Part shown: one piece after another, positions 1 through 10,157 of the stretch | Position numbering within the stretch: position 1 is the first letter of the stretch | Layout: each line of letters starts with the position of its first letter | Source of the DNA: Poronia punctata | Lineage: Eukaryota > Ascomycota > Sordariomycetes > Xylariales > Xylariaceae | Direction of reading: 5' to 3' | Length of the DNA stretch: 15,762 bases | NCBI GenBank assembly: GCA_022579005.1 | Contig: MU401923.1 | Location: forward strand, 1-15,762 | The notes under the pieces: generated by a model | Told to the model about the DNA's origin: nothing | The model's database searches: none | The model's input: only the letters and a program-made list of their open reading frames with translations | Program-made: the position numbers and the translations under genes

Positions 1-731
1 TATAATTTAATTAATAAGCTAAGTTATATAAAATATAAAGTAAAATATTATTTAAAATTTATTTTATACTTTTTAGCTATATATAAGCTTTTATATTAAA
101 ACTATTATAAGTACTATTTATTAGTTTATTAATAACTTATATATTAATTAAGCATATTTTTATGCTTTTTTTATTAATTTTATTAAAAAAAAAGTAAATA
201 AATGTTTTATTTAATATATAAATCTTATTACTAATTTAAAACCTTTTATAAAGTGCTACTTATACTTTTTTATTAATAATAGTGCGTGCTTAGCTTGTAT
301 ATAAAATATATAGTTACAACGCTATAGCTACTATATTGCTACTAAAAATAGCAGTAAAAAAAGTTAAATTAATAAAAATTTTATTAAAATTAAAAAAAAA
401 AAGCTTGTTAAAAAAAACTTAATATAAAGTTAAAAGTAACTTTAAAAGTTATTATAATTAAAAAAAAAAAATTGTTATAATAATAATTTTTATAAAATAA
501 AGTTAACTTTGCTTTTTAAATATAAGCTAAATATTATTTTAAAATTATTAAATAATAACTTTAAAGCTATAAACAAGTAAAAAGAACTTAATTTAAAAGA
601 AATTTTAAAATATTAAATTAAAAAAGTTAATATGCTTTAAAATAAAACTTAAATTAAAAAATAAAGCAAAGTTGCTTAAGCTTATATTTAAGGGTTTAAA
701 ACTAGTACTAGTAATATGCTTAACTTATTAT

Positions 732-810
732 AGTAAAAGTAAAAATAATTATATAATAGTTTTTTTAAGTTAATAATAAAAATAATTTTTTTATTATTTT
801 TACTTTTATT
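732..810. repeat. Inverted repeat, 16-nt perfect arms
   Basis: The arm at 734-749 (taaaagtaaaaataat) is repeated in exact reverse complement at 793-808, with 43 nt between. Going outward, the next pair is G733 against T809, then A732 with T810 matches again. The G:T pair is what one C-to-T change would leave from a once longer perfect arm. The arms are low-complexity A/T, so chance is not excluded. It could be a relic of a terminal inverted repeat or a hairpin. Confidence 0.4.
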
Positions 811-992
811 TAATTATTTTATGTTTTATACTAAATTATAATATTAAACTATTTTAACTTTATAAGTAATTAAATATTAAATATTTACTAATTAAACTTT
901 ATAGCTTATATTTTATTTAATAGTTATAACTATATAATACTTTTTTAATAATATATTATTAAAACTTTAAAAATATAAAGTATTACTAACTT

Positions 993-1022
993 AAAAAAAA
1001 ACCTAATATTAGTTTTTTTTTT
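993..1022. repeat. Near-perfect 30-nt palindrome
   Basis: The sequence reads as nine A, then C, CTAATATTAG, then T run, centred between 1007 and 1008. Fourteen of the 15 pairs match; the one mismatch is C1002 against T1013. It lies in homopolymer-rich degraded DNA, and no function is implied. Confidence 0.4.
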
Positions 1023-1434
1023 TATATTTTAATTATAACTTAAAAAAAAATAATAACTATATAGCACCTTACTTTAAAAATAATAATAAATAATTAAAAG
1101 TATATATATTATTAATAGTTTATATATAACCTATGCTTTATTTGTTTTTTATATATTTTATTTAGTTAAAATGTGCTATTAGCTATAAACTTTAAAAGTT
1201 TAATAATATATTTAATTTATATATTTTAAAAAAACTATATATTATATAAACTAAAATTAAAATAAAAACTTTAAATATTATATACTTAATAGGTAAAAAA
1301 GAGAATATATACTTATATTAAAACTATAACTAAATTAAAGTATATATTTGCTTAAACTAATGCTTTAAAAGATTATATAAACGTATATATATATTTTTTA
1401 TAATATATACTTTTATACTTAACTTTAATTATAA

Positions 1435-1451
1435 ATATATATATATATATA
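1435..1451. repeat. AT dinucleotide microsatellite
   Basis: About eight uninterrupted AT units form a simple repeat inside the AT-rich block. It is likely the product of slippage and carries no coding content. Confidence 0.7.
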
Positions 1452-4400
1452 CTATATTAAATATTAACTTTTATACTTAAAAAAAAAAGTAATTACTTAT
1501 ATACTAAAAGATTAAATAAGCAAGTATATAAGCTAATTATGTTTAAAAATATTAATATTTTATTTATATTTACTAACTTATTTTAACTTTACTAAAAATA
1601 ATTATTAAAATAAAAATTTAAAGTTATATATTATTAAAGATTGCTATTTATATTTACTTTATTTTACTTTTTTACTATTATTAGTATATTATATAAAATA
1701 TTTTACTATTATATATATAAATATACTTATTTTTTTGCTTGCTTAATATTATATTTTTTTATATAAACTATAAATAGAATATTTTTATTTTAAAGTAACT
1801 AACGCTAGCAAGCAGCAAAGGATTTACTTTAATTGTTTACATTTTTTTACTATTGTATATAATTATTTTAAAAGGATTTATTAGCTTGCACTATTTTATA
1901 TAAACAAAAATTTACTATATAAATATACTTAAAGGCAACTAACTAAAACTATATTAACTTTTAAAATATAAGCTAATTTTTATATTTATTTATATATATA
2001 CTATTATTATATATGTTTTTTTTGCTATTTTATATATATAAAGACTTAAATATTATAACTTATTATTTTATAAAATATTTATATATAAAATTATTTATTA
2101 TAAACTTTAATATTTTAATAAAAAACTTATTTAAATAAAATATTTAAAACTTAATAAAGTAGTTAAAGCTTAAGTAGTAATATAATTAAATTTTTACTAG
2201 AAACTTTTTTAATTATATATATATAATACGTTATATTATTTTTTATAAAATTAATAGTTATATATTGCTTATATACTTAAAAAAATGCGTACTAGCTATA
2301 AAAATTAGCGCTTTAATTAAAAAGCAAACTTAGATAATAGTTAATATTATTTTATAACTATAATGATAAAGTTTATTATATTAGTAATATATTAAAAAAA
2401 TATTTACTTTAATTAATAACTTTTAATATATAAGGGTATATAAAAAGCTAGAATTTTTTTTAACTATTATAGTATAATAGCTAGCTATTTTTTTAAATTT
2501 AAAAGCTAACGTAGTAAATATTTAAAAATAAAGCCTAATTGTTAAAAAATAAAAAGCTAAAAAAAATAAAAATATAACTAGTAAAATTAAATAACTATAT
2601 ATAAGTATACTTATAAATAATAACGCTATTATAGTATTATTATTTAGTAATAAAAAAATTATATTTAAAAAAAATATAGTTAATTAAAAAAAGCTAATAA
2701 TAGTAGTAAAGAAAATAACTTAATTAATTAATTAATATTTAATTTTAATATTATAAATAAAAATTTAAAAGTTTTTTAAAAAAAGTAAGCTTATATATAT
2801 AAAATATTTTAATATTTAACTAATATTGTTAACTTTAAACTATATAGATTTAATATTACTTTATAACTATATTAACTTTATATAATATAATAAATAATTA
2901 TATAATTACTAATATAAAAGCTTTTTAAAAGTTGCTTAAAAAACGCTATAAAGCTTAGCAAAATAGTTAAAATTTTAATAATATAAGCAATTTTTATAAT
3001 TATTATAAAAAATAATAAAAAAGTTTAAAAATACTAAACTTTTAATATACTAATTAATAAGCAGCACTATTTAATAAAATAAAATATAAAAAATAAGCAA
3101 TGCTTATTTTAAAATAAATTTTTATATTTAATATAATATATATATATTTTATTTAATAATACGTATAAAATTGCTTTAGCTATAAAGCTATTACTTATAA
3201 TTTATATAGTATTAATATTTATATTATATTAATAAAGCGTAAAGTTTAAAAAACTAGTAAATTATAGCTATATAGCAACTTAAATACTTTAAATTTTAAT
3301 TAAATATAAAGTATATAGTAAAAATAAAAACTTATATTATAGCTTTAATTAAATAAAATAAATAATAAGTATAAAAAAAAAAAAGTAAAAAAAAAAAAAT
3401 TAAAAGCTTTATAAAAAGTTAAAAAAACTAAAGCTGCTTTTTTATACTTAGCATTTTAAAAATAATTTAAAGCTTAAAAAATAGCTATAATAATAAGTAT
3501 ATAATTATAGCAGCTTTTATGTTTTTTAATAAAGCTTATTAATATATTAGCATAAATATAAAAAAGCTTATATAACTATTTGCTTTGCTAAAAAAGCTAT
3601 AAAAAAATTATGCTATTAGTTTAGTAATATTTACTATATTAGCTTTTATTTTACTAAGTAGCTTATAATATTATATATTAATAATATAGCATATAATAAA
3701 ACGTAAATATATTAATAGTAAAAAGCAATAGCTAAAATATATTATAAATATTTATAAATTAACTACGTTATAAAGTAACTATAAATATATAAAAAAAAAA
3801 TTAAGCTACTAAGCAAACTTTAAAATTAATAAAAATTTTATAAAATATTATTAGTATTTATAAATATTTTATAAAAAAATAATTACTTAGATTTTATTAG
3901 CTTATTATATAATAAATAAATTTAATAGTAAATAAATAAATAAAAAAAGTGCTAAAATTTAAATTTTATTAATTAACTATTTAATAAAAAAAAGTAAAAG
4001 TAAAATAGCTTTTTATATTATAATAGCTAATATATAATATTATATATAATGCTTGCTATTAAATAAAAAAGCTAAATAAATAGCTAAAAAACGTTAAAGT
4101 ATTAAGTTAATATAAAAAAATATTAAAATAAAATTATTTAATACTAATAACTTTTATATTATAAGTAATAAGCTTAGTAGTATATTAAGTAAAGCGTAAA
4201 TAAAGCTAAACTATATAAGCATATACTTATATATTATATATTTTTTAAAAAAAAGTATTATTTATAATAAAAATATTAATAGTAAAATAGTTAATATATA
4301 TAAATTAAAAGTATATAAAGCGTACTTTAATAATAATTATAACTAAGTTATAATAAGTAAAAAACTAAAATATTTTATTTTTTAAAAATATTAAAACAAA

Positions 4401-5330
4401 CTTAAACGCTAATTAATAAAGTTTGCTATAATTTATAAGTTTATTAATAATATAATTATATATAAAAAAAAACTTATAATATTAAAAAACTTAAGCTTAA
4501 AAAATAAAATAAATATTAAATATATAATTATATTATTTTACTTATTAATAATTATATTTATAACTTATATGCTTTTAGTAAATAAATACTATATATATAA
4601 TATTTATATACTAAATATTAATATAAAAATAAAATTAATTAAATAATATAATAAATATTATAATTAAAGTATAATTATAAATAATATAAATAAACTTTAT
4701 AAATTAAACTATTTAAATAAAATTTTAATATTAACTTATAATATTTTAAAAATAGCTTTTAATTTTTAAAAAGCTAACTACTACTTAATAATTAATTTAG
4801 CAAAAATAATAAATATTAAATTATAAGCTACTATAAAAGTAAATAAAAAAAAATAAAAAATAAATATAGTTATTTTATTACTTTATAATAAGTATAACTT
4901 TAAAAATTGCTTTTGCTATATAAAATGCTTAAATAAAAGCAAACTTTTTTTATAAAAAAATAAAATACTATAAAATAAGCTAATATAAAAATAAATATAA
5001 AATAAAAAACTAAAAAAGTAATTACTTAAAATATAAAATAATTATATTATAAACTAAAAACACTAGCTTATAAGTTTTTTTATATTAATATACTAAAATA
5101 AATAAATAAAAATAAAAGTAAAAAAATAATATATAATAAACTATTTATAAAATAAATAAATATACTACTAAATAACTATAAATATATAAAAAAATAAAAA
5201 CATTAAAATTAAAAAAAAGTTTTTATTAATAATTATAGCTATATAGCTTTATAGCTTAATATATAGCTATAAATTTTTTTTTAAATTATAAAAACAAAAC
5301 TTAAATTACTTTGCTAAAAAAACTTCTTTA

Positions 5331-5448
5331 TAAAATATAAAATGTTTTAGCAATAGCAGATTTTTATTTAAAAAAAGAAATTAGCTAGCCTCTTTTAAAC
5401 AGATTTCTTTTATAAAAACAAGATAGTAATTAAAAACAAGAACAATTA
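5331..5448. other. Left composition boundary
   Basis: Over about 120 nt the sequence passes from RIP-like DNA to ordinary composition. CpA sites outside the GCA context reappear, C and G rise steadily, and from about 5450 the DNA looks like normal fungal intergenic sequence. The gradual change fits RIP leaking a short way out of a repeat into unique DNA. No target-site duplication or clean transposon end is visible. Confidence 0.6.
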
Positions 5449-5939
5449 TCCCTTGTAAACTTGGGCATCTGTAGGTACGTAGGTAACGCGGTTGTGTTTA
5501 TAGAACACGCGCTCGCAGGTATGCTGTGGCGCAATCAGATGTGTGTGCTCCGTCAAAATCTGGCAGGTTCTTGACACTTCATCATTCTTCCCTTGTCGTG
5601 ACAAGGTTCCTTCTTTCCACCTGAACTTTTTTTTTGCTGCCTTTCTCTTGCCGCCACGAGTGCAATCATTGGCACTACCCATCTGCCTCCCATGGCTTCC
5701 AAATATTCCTGAACAAAAATGTGCTAATCTTGGCTTCGAGGAATCTCCAAATGCGGAAGTGAGGAGCAGCGAGGGGATAATAGCAACAAACGTTTCTGTG
5801 ACGCCGCTTTACCTGGTTTCGCCTTGCCACTAACACCGAGGGTAGGGACCACCCTTCACGAATTATTTTCAATAGTGTCTTACCTCTTTCACCCTCCACA
5901 TTGCCCGACCGCAATTGTTCACTTCGCCGGGCTTCCGCA
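5449..5939 (+). promoter_or_regulatory. Upstream region of ubp8 (promoter and 5' leader)
   Basis: About 490 nt of normal-composition DNA separate the isochore edge from the ubp8 start. The plus strand has pyrimidine-rich stretches near 5578-5650 and 5880-5900, common in promoters and leaders of filamentous ascomycetes. No clear TATA box or named factor site is seen. Several ATG triplets occur in the stretch, with short frames that do not join the ubp8 frame, so the leader probably starts downstream of most of them. A 78-codon minus-strand frame (5446-5682) also lies here without support. Confidence 0.45.
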
Positions 5940-8015
5940 ATGGCTACTCGACCTACGACTCCCGCTTCGCCGAAAAATGTCAAGGTCAATCCACCTGTCC
6001 CGGGAACCCCTTTGTACGGCTGCGGTTAGTTTCACTAAAGCCGGGGCCAATCCCGATGCCCTCTGCTAACATCGCATCTATTCAGAACACGTACAGCTCC
6101 TCCTCTCCAACAGTCCAGATGTCACCAATAGTTCTATTCAGTATTACAAAATGCTGCTGAGGGTGCTCTTCGACAAAGACCCCATCATATCACAGACATC
6201 CAAATCTCCCGACGGCCAGGTCGTGACGTCCTTGACCTCGAACTACCTTTGTTTACAATGTTCTGCTATTATCGCTGAGGAGGACCGCGCGAAGCATGGG
6301 AATAAAAAGAGCCACCGGTTTTGTAAGGAGCCCCAACACGGCCAGACAAGGCCAGGCGGCACCCCATCTGTGGCCCTACCCAGTAGTCGTCGCTTGCCTT
6401 TGCTGATTTATGTGGTAGACGTTGACTCGAGATCTGGTTCGCTCTTCTGCCAGTTCTGCGAAGACTTCGTGTGGGATCCCACCCTTGAGGAATTGAGACT
6501 CAGGAAGATGGGCACGGGCTCATTCTCAAGTACGTCGATCGGCTGCCTTCCCCCTTTCATCGCCCCTTCTTTTCATAAAAGGGAAACAAAACACCAATCT
6601 GGGACTAGAAGTTGCCGGCGCCGCGAGTCCGGATACTCATATATACGCTCGTGATTCTGAAAGTACTAGCTAACATGTCATCTGCAAGGTCGCAAGAGGA
6701 AACACGAGGATATGTTTTCCGAGTCGGCGAGAGAGAGTGCGAGAGAGGAGGCGAGATATATCAGTGCTAACACAACGCTAGCGTCGTGTCGTGCCGACGG
6801 TCTCCGTGGAATCTACAACGCAGGGGCTACATGTTACCAGAACGTGGTGCTCCAGAGCTTCCTGCATAACCCTATTCTCCGCAACTTCTACCTCGGCGAC
6901 GGACACCAGAGCGGCGATTGCCAGGTGCCGCACTGTCTCAGCTGCGCCATGGACGATATGTTCCAAGACTTCTACGCGTTAGAGAACACTAATGGGTATA
7001 CGGCGGCCAACATACTATCAGCGTTCTGGATATCGGAGAAGAAGGCATTCGAGAACCTGGTGACGACTAGGGAGCAAGATGCCCATGAGTTCTTCCAATT
7101 TCTCGCCGAGGAACTGCATGAGAGGAATGGAGACGGCAAACGACCCGAAACCGGCAGCGAACACAGCTGTAACTGCATCATCCATCAGACCTTCTACGGT
7201 AAGCTCCAGAACCAGACAACATGTCTGAACTGCGGCGGCGTTACCAACGCGGTCGAGTCATTCCTCGATCTCAGTTTGGGTCTAGAGAATCTTTCGAGGA
7301 AGAAGGGCAAGAAGGAGGCTAAAGGAGGGTCATACCTCACGCTACACGACTGCTTGGACGACGAATATATCAAGTATGATAAGTGTGAATACCGATGTCG
7401 GAATTGCAATTCGTCTCAACAGGCCCGGAGAGACCATAGCATCAAGTTGCTTCCCAACGTTCTATCAATACAGCTCAAAGTAAGTGCGCCGTCGCTTGGT
7501 TGTCATGAGACATAGCTCACCGCAGTTTGCCACCGTAGAGATTTGAATTCAAGCAAAGCAGTCGTGACCGAGCGGCGTCCAAGATACGTACCAAAGTCCA
7601 GTTTCCCCTACAGCTAAACATGTACCCGTACACCACTCGGGGACAAAACGAGAAGGGAAAAGACAGCCACGAGTTGAACCGGTCCTGCGTGTATGATCTC
7701 ATGAGCGTCGTGGAGCATGTCGGCGAGATCGACACGGGTAGGTTGCACCCGTGCGTCCCAGGACAGACCGCGCTAACTGGGTCTAGGACATTACGTATCC
7801 TACTGTAGAGTCGGTGATCAGGTACGTAGAATAGCCGCTTGGCTGAGGCATGTCTACATCCGTGTGACCTGCTCCCTCCACGTATAGGTCTCGCTAACAA
7901 TGCTTGTCACAAGTGGTTTTCTTTCAACGACCACAGAGTCGAGCTGGCAAAGAAGTCAGACGTTCTCGGCAGCCAAGCCTATCTGCTCTTTTACATCATA
8001 CGAACCCTTACGTAG
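5940..8015 (+). CDS. ubp8: SAGA deubiquitinase Ubp8 (USP/C19 family), 7 exons
   Basis: Joined exons are 5940-6024, 6086-6322, 6419-6529, 6689-7479, 7539-7737, 7787-7821 and 7914-8015, together 1560 nt or 519 residues. By family, Ubp8 is the catalytic subunit of the SAGA DUB module and removes ubiquitin from histone H2B in the nucleus. The ZnF-UBP domain (about 28-135) shows C28, H30, C84/C87, H99, H105 and C118/C121. The hydrolase domain has the Cys box YNAGATCYQ with N188 and C193, EQDAHEF at 273-279, structural CxxC pairs 323/326 and 381/384, and a His box ending in GHYVSY with H476 then FND at 490-492. All catalytic residues are present. Yeast Ubp8 is 471 residues; the extra length here is partly the N-terminus and linker. 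The ATG has a purine at -3 and G at +4, and exon 1 ends YGC, joining to EH to complete the first zinc ligand pair. Introns have GTTAGT, GTAAGG, GTACGT, GTAAGT, GTAGGT and GTACGT donors; most have GCTAAC branch sites. The last acceptor is a less usual AAG. Confidence 0.95.
6323..6418 (+). other. ubp8 intron 2, stop-free and a multiple of three
   Basis: Donor GTAAGG, acceptor GTAG, 96 nt. Family conservation demands its removal, because HRF (105-107) must join YVDSRSG (108-114). The intron has no in-frame stop, so retention would add 32 residues inside the zinc finger, between H105 and the C118/C121 pair. A branch-like CTGAT lies about 15-20 nt before the acceptor. Confidence 0.85.
6721..6756 (+). 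repeat. Three 12-nt tandem units in ubp8 coding sequence
   Basis: Three consecutive 12-nt units each end in GCGAGA and encode ESAR, ESAR, EEAR (residues 156-167). They lie in the linker between the zinc finger and the hydrolase domain, just after a basic RKRKH stretch (146-150). The reading frame is kept. The units differ by a few substitutions, so the duplication is not brand new. Confidence 0.8.
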
Positions 8016-8398
8016 ACCGGCACAGCAGATTCTGGTGGGGCAGCAGGATCGGGGAGACTAAGGCATTCATGCCCGCATTTACATATTGTTCGGTGTCAGC
8101 GGAATGGGTTTCGGGCTCACTGGGTAGCTGGGCCCGGAAAGCACATGGCCATCATCCATAGGCTAGCTCATCGGCATACGGCTTCTTAAATTCATTTCGT
8201 GCCTAGCACTAGCTATCCCGGTTGCCTTTCTCTTCTTTCTTTCATTGTTTACCTTGATCATATTCATCTTCATCATGCTCAAAAGGGATGAGTGGGCGCC
8301 TCGGCATAAATTTTTAATGATACGGTTTGGGTTATTGTTTGGGCCTCTTTCTTCTTTCCGGAGCCCAATCCTTGACCAGCAGGTAACTCGACCAAGAA
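8016..8398. other. Shared 3' intergenic region of two convergent genes
   Basis: These 383 nt hold the 3' ends of ubp8 (rightward) and efm5 (leftward). A pyrimidine-rich stretch on the plus strand runs from about 8222 to 8280, and an A/T-rich stretch near 8308-8323 could serve 3'-end formation on either strand. No canonical AATAAA was seen. The 83-85-codon frames across this region have no recognisable content and overlap gene ends, so I do not call a gene here. Confidence 0.6.
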
Positions 8399-10157
8399 CT
8401 ATCTGTGGTCCTTATCCTTCTTACCCGTTCCATCTTGCGACCTCCAATGCCATGCATCGCATTCGAAGTTGGCGTAGCAGTAGAACTCGTTCTTAAGGCC
8501 CTCGTGCACAGGCTCGTACGTCGTCGTCCGCAAACCCAGGGGTTGGTATAACCGGTTGACCAGAGTCTCCATGCGCTCCCCCGTGCAGATGAGCAATCGC
8601 GGTCCACCGTCGCTCGTGCGTGAGAGCCAGCGTATGGTCATCGCCACTGTTCGTCATGTCAGCTGATCGGCAGTTACTCGCCGTCACGGGGCGAGGATCC
8701 GGGGTAAGATATGGCGGGATTCTCATGACGGTAGCCGGGAGGATGACTCACTCTTCGTCTGACAATCCTCGCTCAGGAATGGCGGATCGCAGATCATGCG
8801 GTTCATAGTGCCTTTGAGATGTGCTAGTCTGTTTTAGCCTTCTACCGATGCCGGCAATCCTTGAGAGGTGCAGCGACCGGAAAGTCAGGGGGTGACCTTA
8901 CAGGGCAGCTTCAAAGGGTGCATGAAATCGTAGAAGACGAATTCGGAGAACACGGCGAATCGACTATCGTGCTCGAGAAGGTACACCTGGGGCTTCGGTC
9001 CAGTGTACTTTGTGTCGGCCTAGGGCGTGGGAATTGTCAGCACGCGATTGGACAGTCGCTTGTTACCTAGAAATATGGGTGAAGGTGGGATCCGGGCCTG
9101 ACAACAGGCTGGCCGGTATGAGGTAGCCTAATTTGTCGTACCCTGTAAGGCCGAAGACCTAGTGAAGACGACAAAAGGGAAGAGTCGGTGTAGGCATACC
9201 ATGATTTTCTTCAGTGCCACGAACACACTTGGAGTGGACACAACGGCGATGACCGAATCTTCCTTGGCGCCATCGAGTAACTGGAGGGCAAGGAGGTTTG
9301 CCGTCTCGTCGGAGTACTAGGAGATAAGTCAGTTGGCTGTGGTAGGCCATTGGATTGCAGCTGCCCGGCTCCGGAGGCGTAGATGCATTCACGCCCAATT
9401 TATGTCCGCTCTTTTCTACCACACCCTTCCTTCTTAAGCGATGGCCATGCGAGGTAGCATGCCTAGGACCTATCTTTTCCGTGAAGAGCGGATGCACATG
9501 TTGAAATGGTAAGTAGAGACCTTCGAGTCATTGGTCCTTTTTCTCGGCAGAGCGGAGGCAAAAGGCAGCTTCACCAGGCAAGGCGGTCCTTGAGACAATC
9601 AACGTACCCAGAACTGTGACTCGTTCCAGTCTTCGCTGAAAGCGTGAATGGAGAGCTGGGCCTCGGGGTTATCAACCCGAGCTTTGAGCTTCTCTAGTTT
9701 CTCCGCGTGCCTGTCGCGTTCGGCATAAAATTCCTGCAGTGCAGCCAGCGTATCCGATGACAGGGTCCTGTTTGTTGCTTGTCAGCACCGGACCAATACA
9801 CTTGATCCGATACGCCATCGTTGTAGCAAGTGCACGTCAATTTATTACTGGCAGCTTGTCATCCTGAATTCTGTACAGACAGACGTTTATGTGCATGTGC
9901 TACGAAAATGTGCCCGCAATTTTTTCTATGCGATGTTGCAGGCAGAGTAACTTGCATGGCGCGTATGCTCGGTCTCTCGTATATCTATCTCTAGCTGGGG
10001 TTTGAATGCTAGGCTTCATGTGCCCCTCTGAGAAGTAGTACATGTAGCCGGAACTGGGACGGAGGGCGCAGTCGGGAATCAAGGGATGAAATAGGAAGAA
10101 GGCGTTGTTTCAATGTTTGCGAGGTACTTACACCTGGTCCTCAGTATCTCTAGCCAT
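8399..10157 (-). CDS. efm5: EF1A lysine methyltransferase Efm5/EEF1AKMT1-type, 6 exons
   Basis: In transcript order the exons are 10157-10132, 9767-9608, 9316-9200, 9019-8902, 8823-8752 and 8646-8399, together 741 nt or 246 residues. The family (yeast Efm5, human EEF1AKMT1, formerly N6AMT2) methylates a lysine of elongation factor 1A in the cytoplasm using S-adenosylmethionine; yeast Efm5 is about 248 residues. Visible family marks are LAALQEFYAER near 16-26, SQFWYSDET (59-67), VVSTPSVF in the SAM-fold core, YLLEHDSRF and FVFYDF, the catalytic-type DPPF (153-156) followed by LSEDCQTK, LLICTGERM (182-190), and NEFYCYANF (217-225). The family was once annotated as N6-adenine DNA methylase because of DPPF, so older labels may mislead. 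The start is supported by A at -3, G at +4 and the phase-2 join into TLSSDTLAAL. Introns are 364, 291, 180, 78 and 105 nt with GTAAGT, GTACGT, GTATGC, GTAAGG and GTGAGT donors; several have GCTGAC branch sites. No broken frame is seen. Confidence 0.93.
9768..10131 (-). other. efm5 intron 1 (364 nt)
   Basis: Donor GTAAGT just after the codon fragment GT, acceptor ACAG, and a GCTGAC about 18-23 nt before the acceptor. It follows a first exon that codes for only eight full residues. It is the longest intron in the window. It has an ordinary mixed composition and no recognisable coding or RNA gene content. Confidence 0.8.

Larger units (their letters stand above)
1..5330. repeat. AT-rich isochore, RIP-degraded repeat DNA (left block)
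   Basis: This block is roughly 10-15% G+C by eye and has no open frame above 60 codons on either strand; TAA and TAG occur every few codons in all frames. The remaining C is mostly in CpT or ApC, while CpA and TpG are rare. A hand count over 361-720 gave about 8 CpA+TpG against about 21 ApC+GpT. High TpA with low CpA/TpG is the known mark of RIP, which turns CpA into TpA on both strands of duplicated DNA in filamentous ascomycetes. The most likely origin is therefore old transposon copies, but no family can be named. Centromeric AT-rich DNA is an alternative reading. The block also contains simple repeats, such as an AT run near 1435-1451, a TTAA run near 2720-2736 and AAAT-like tracts near 3910-3940 and 5095-5125. 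Confidence 0.85.

Noticed and set aside
3541..3720. Possible transposase fragments in the left isochore
   Set aside because: No catalytic motif survived reading in any frame, even when allowing for CpA-to-TpA changes.
1..5330. Mitochondrial origin for the AT-rich blocks
   Set aside because: The blocks flank intron-containing nuclear genes with graded boundaries, and contain no mitochondrial tRNA, rRNA or respiratory gene. Scarce CpA/TpG fits RIP better than general mitochondrial AT bias.
5446..5682. 78-codon frame on the minus strand upstream of ubp8, rich in Lys and Arg
   Set aside because: It has no recognisable domain, overlaps a second frame on the same strand, and abuts the isochore. 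Length alone is not enough in normal-GC DNA. A transcript or a homologue would change this view.
5543..6160. Plus-strand frames of 81-96 codons over the ubp8 leader and exon 1
   Set aside because: They read across the real exon 1 or intron 1 in wrong frames. The frame that joins YGC to EHVQLLL by splicing gives the conserved zinc-finger start.
6778..7409. Antisense and alternative-frame ORFs over ubp8 exon 4
   Set aside because: They are shadows of the strongly conserved hydrolase frame.
9159..9497. 112-codon minus-strand frame inside the efm5 locus
   Set aside because: It overlaps efm5 exon 2-3 coding sequence (9200-9316) in another frame and extends into the 291-nt intron, with no family resemblance, while the spliced frame gives YSDET through VVSTPSVF.
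9985..10015. tRNA-like segment with a TTTGAAT stretch and CTAGC/GCTAG pairing in efm5 intron 1
   Set aside because: The T-loop consensus GGTTCGAATCC is absent and no cloverleaf can be drawn.
9900..10082. 60-codon minus-strand frame within efm5 intron 1
   Set aside because: Its composition and content look random, and it is removed by the well-supported splice between MARDTEDQ and TLSSDTLAAL.
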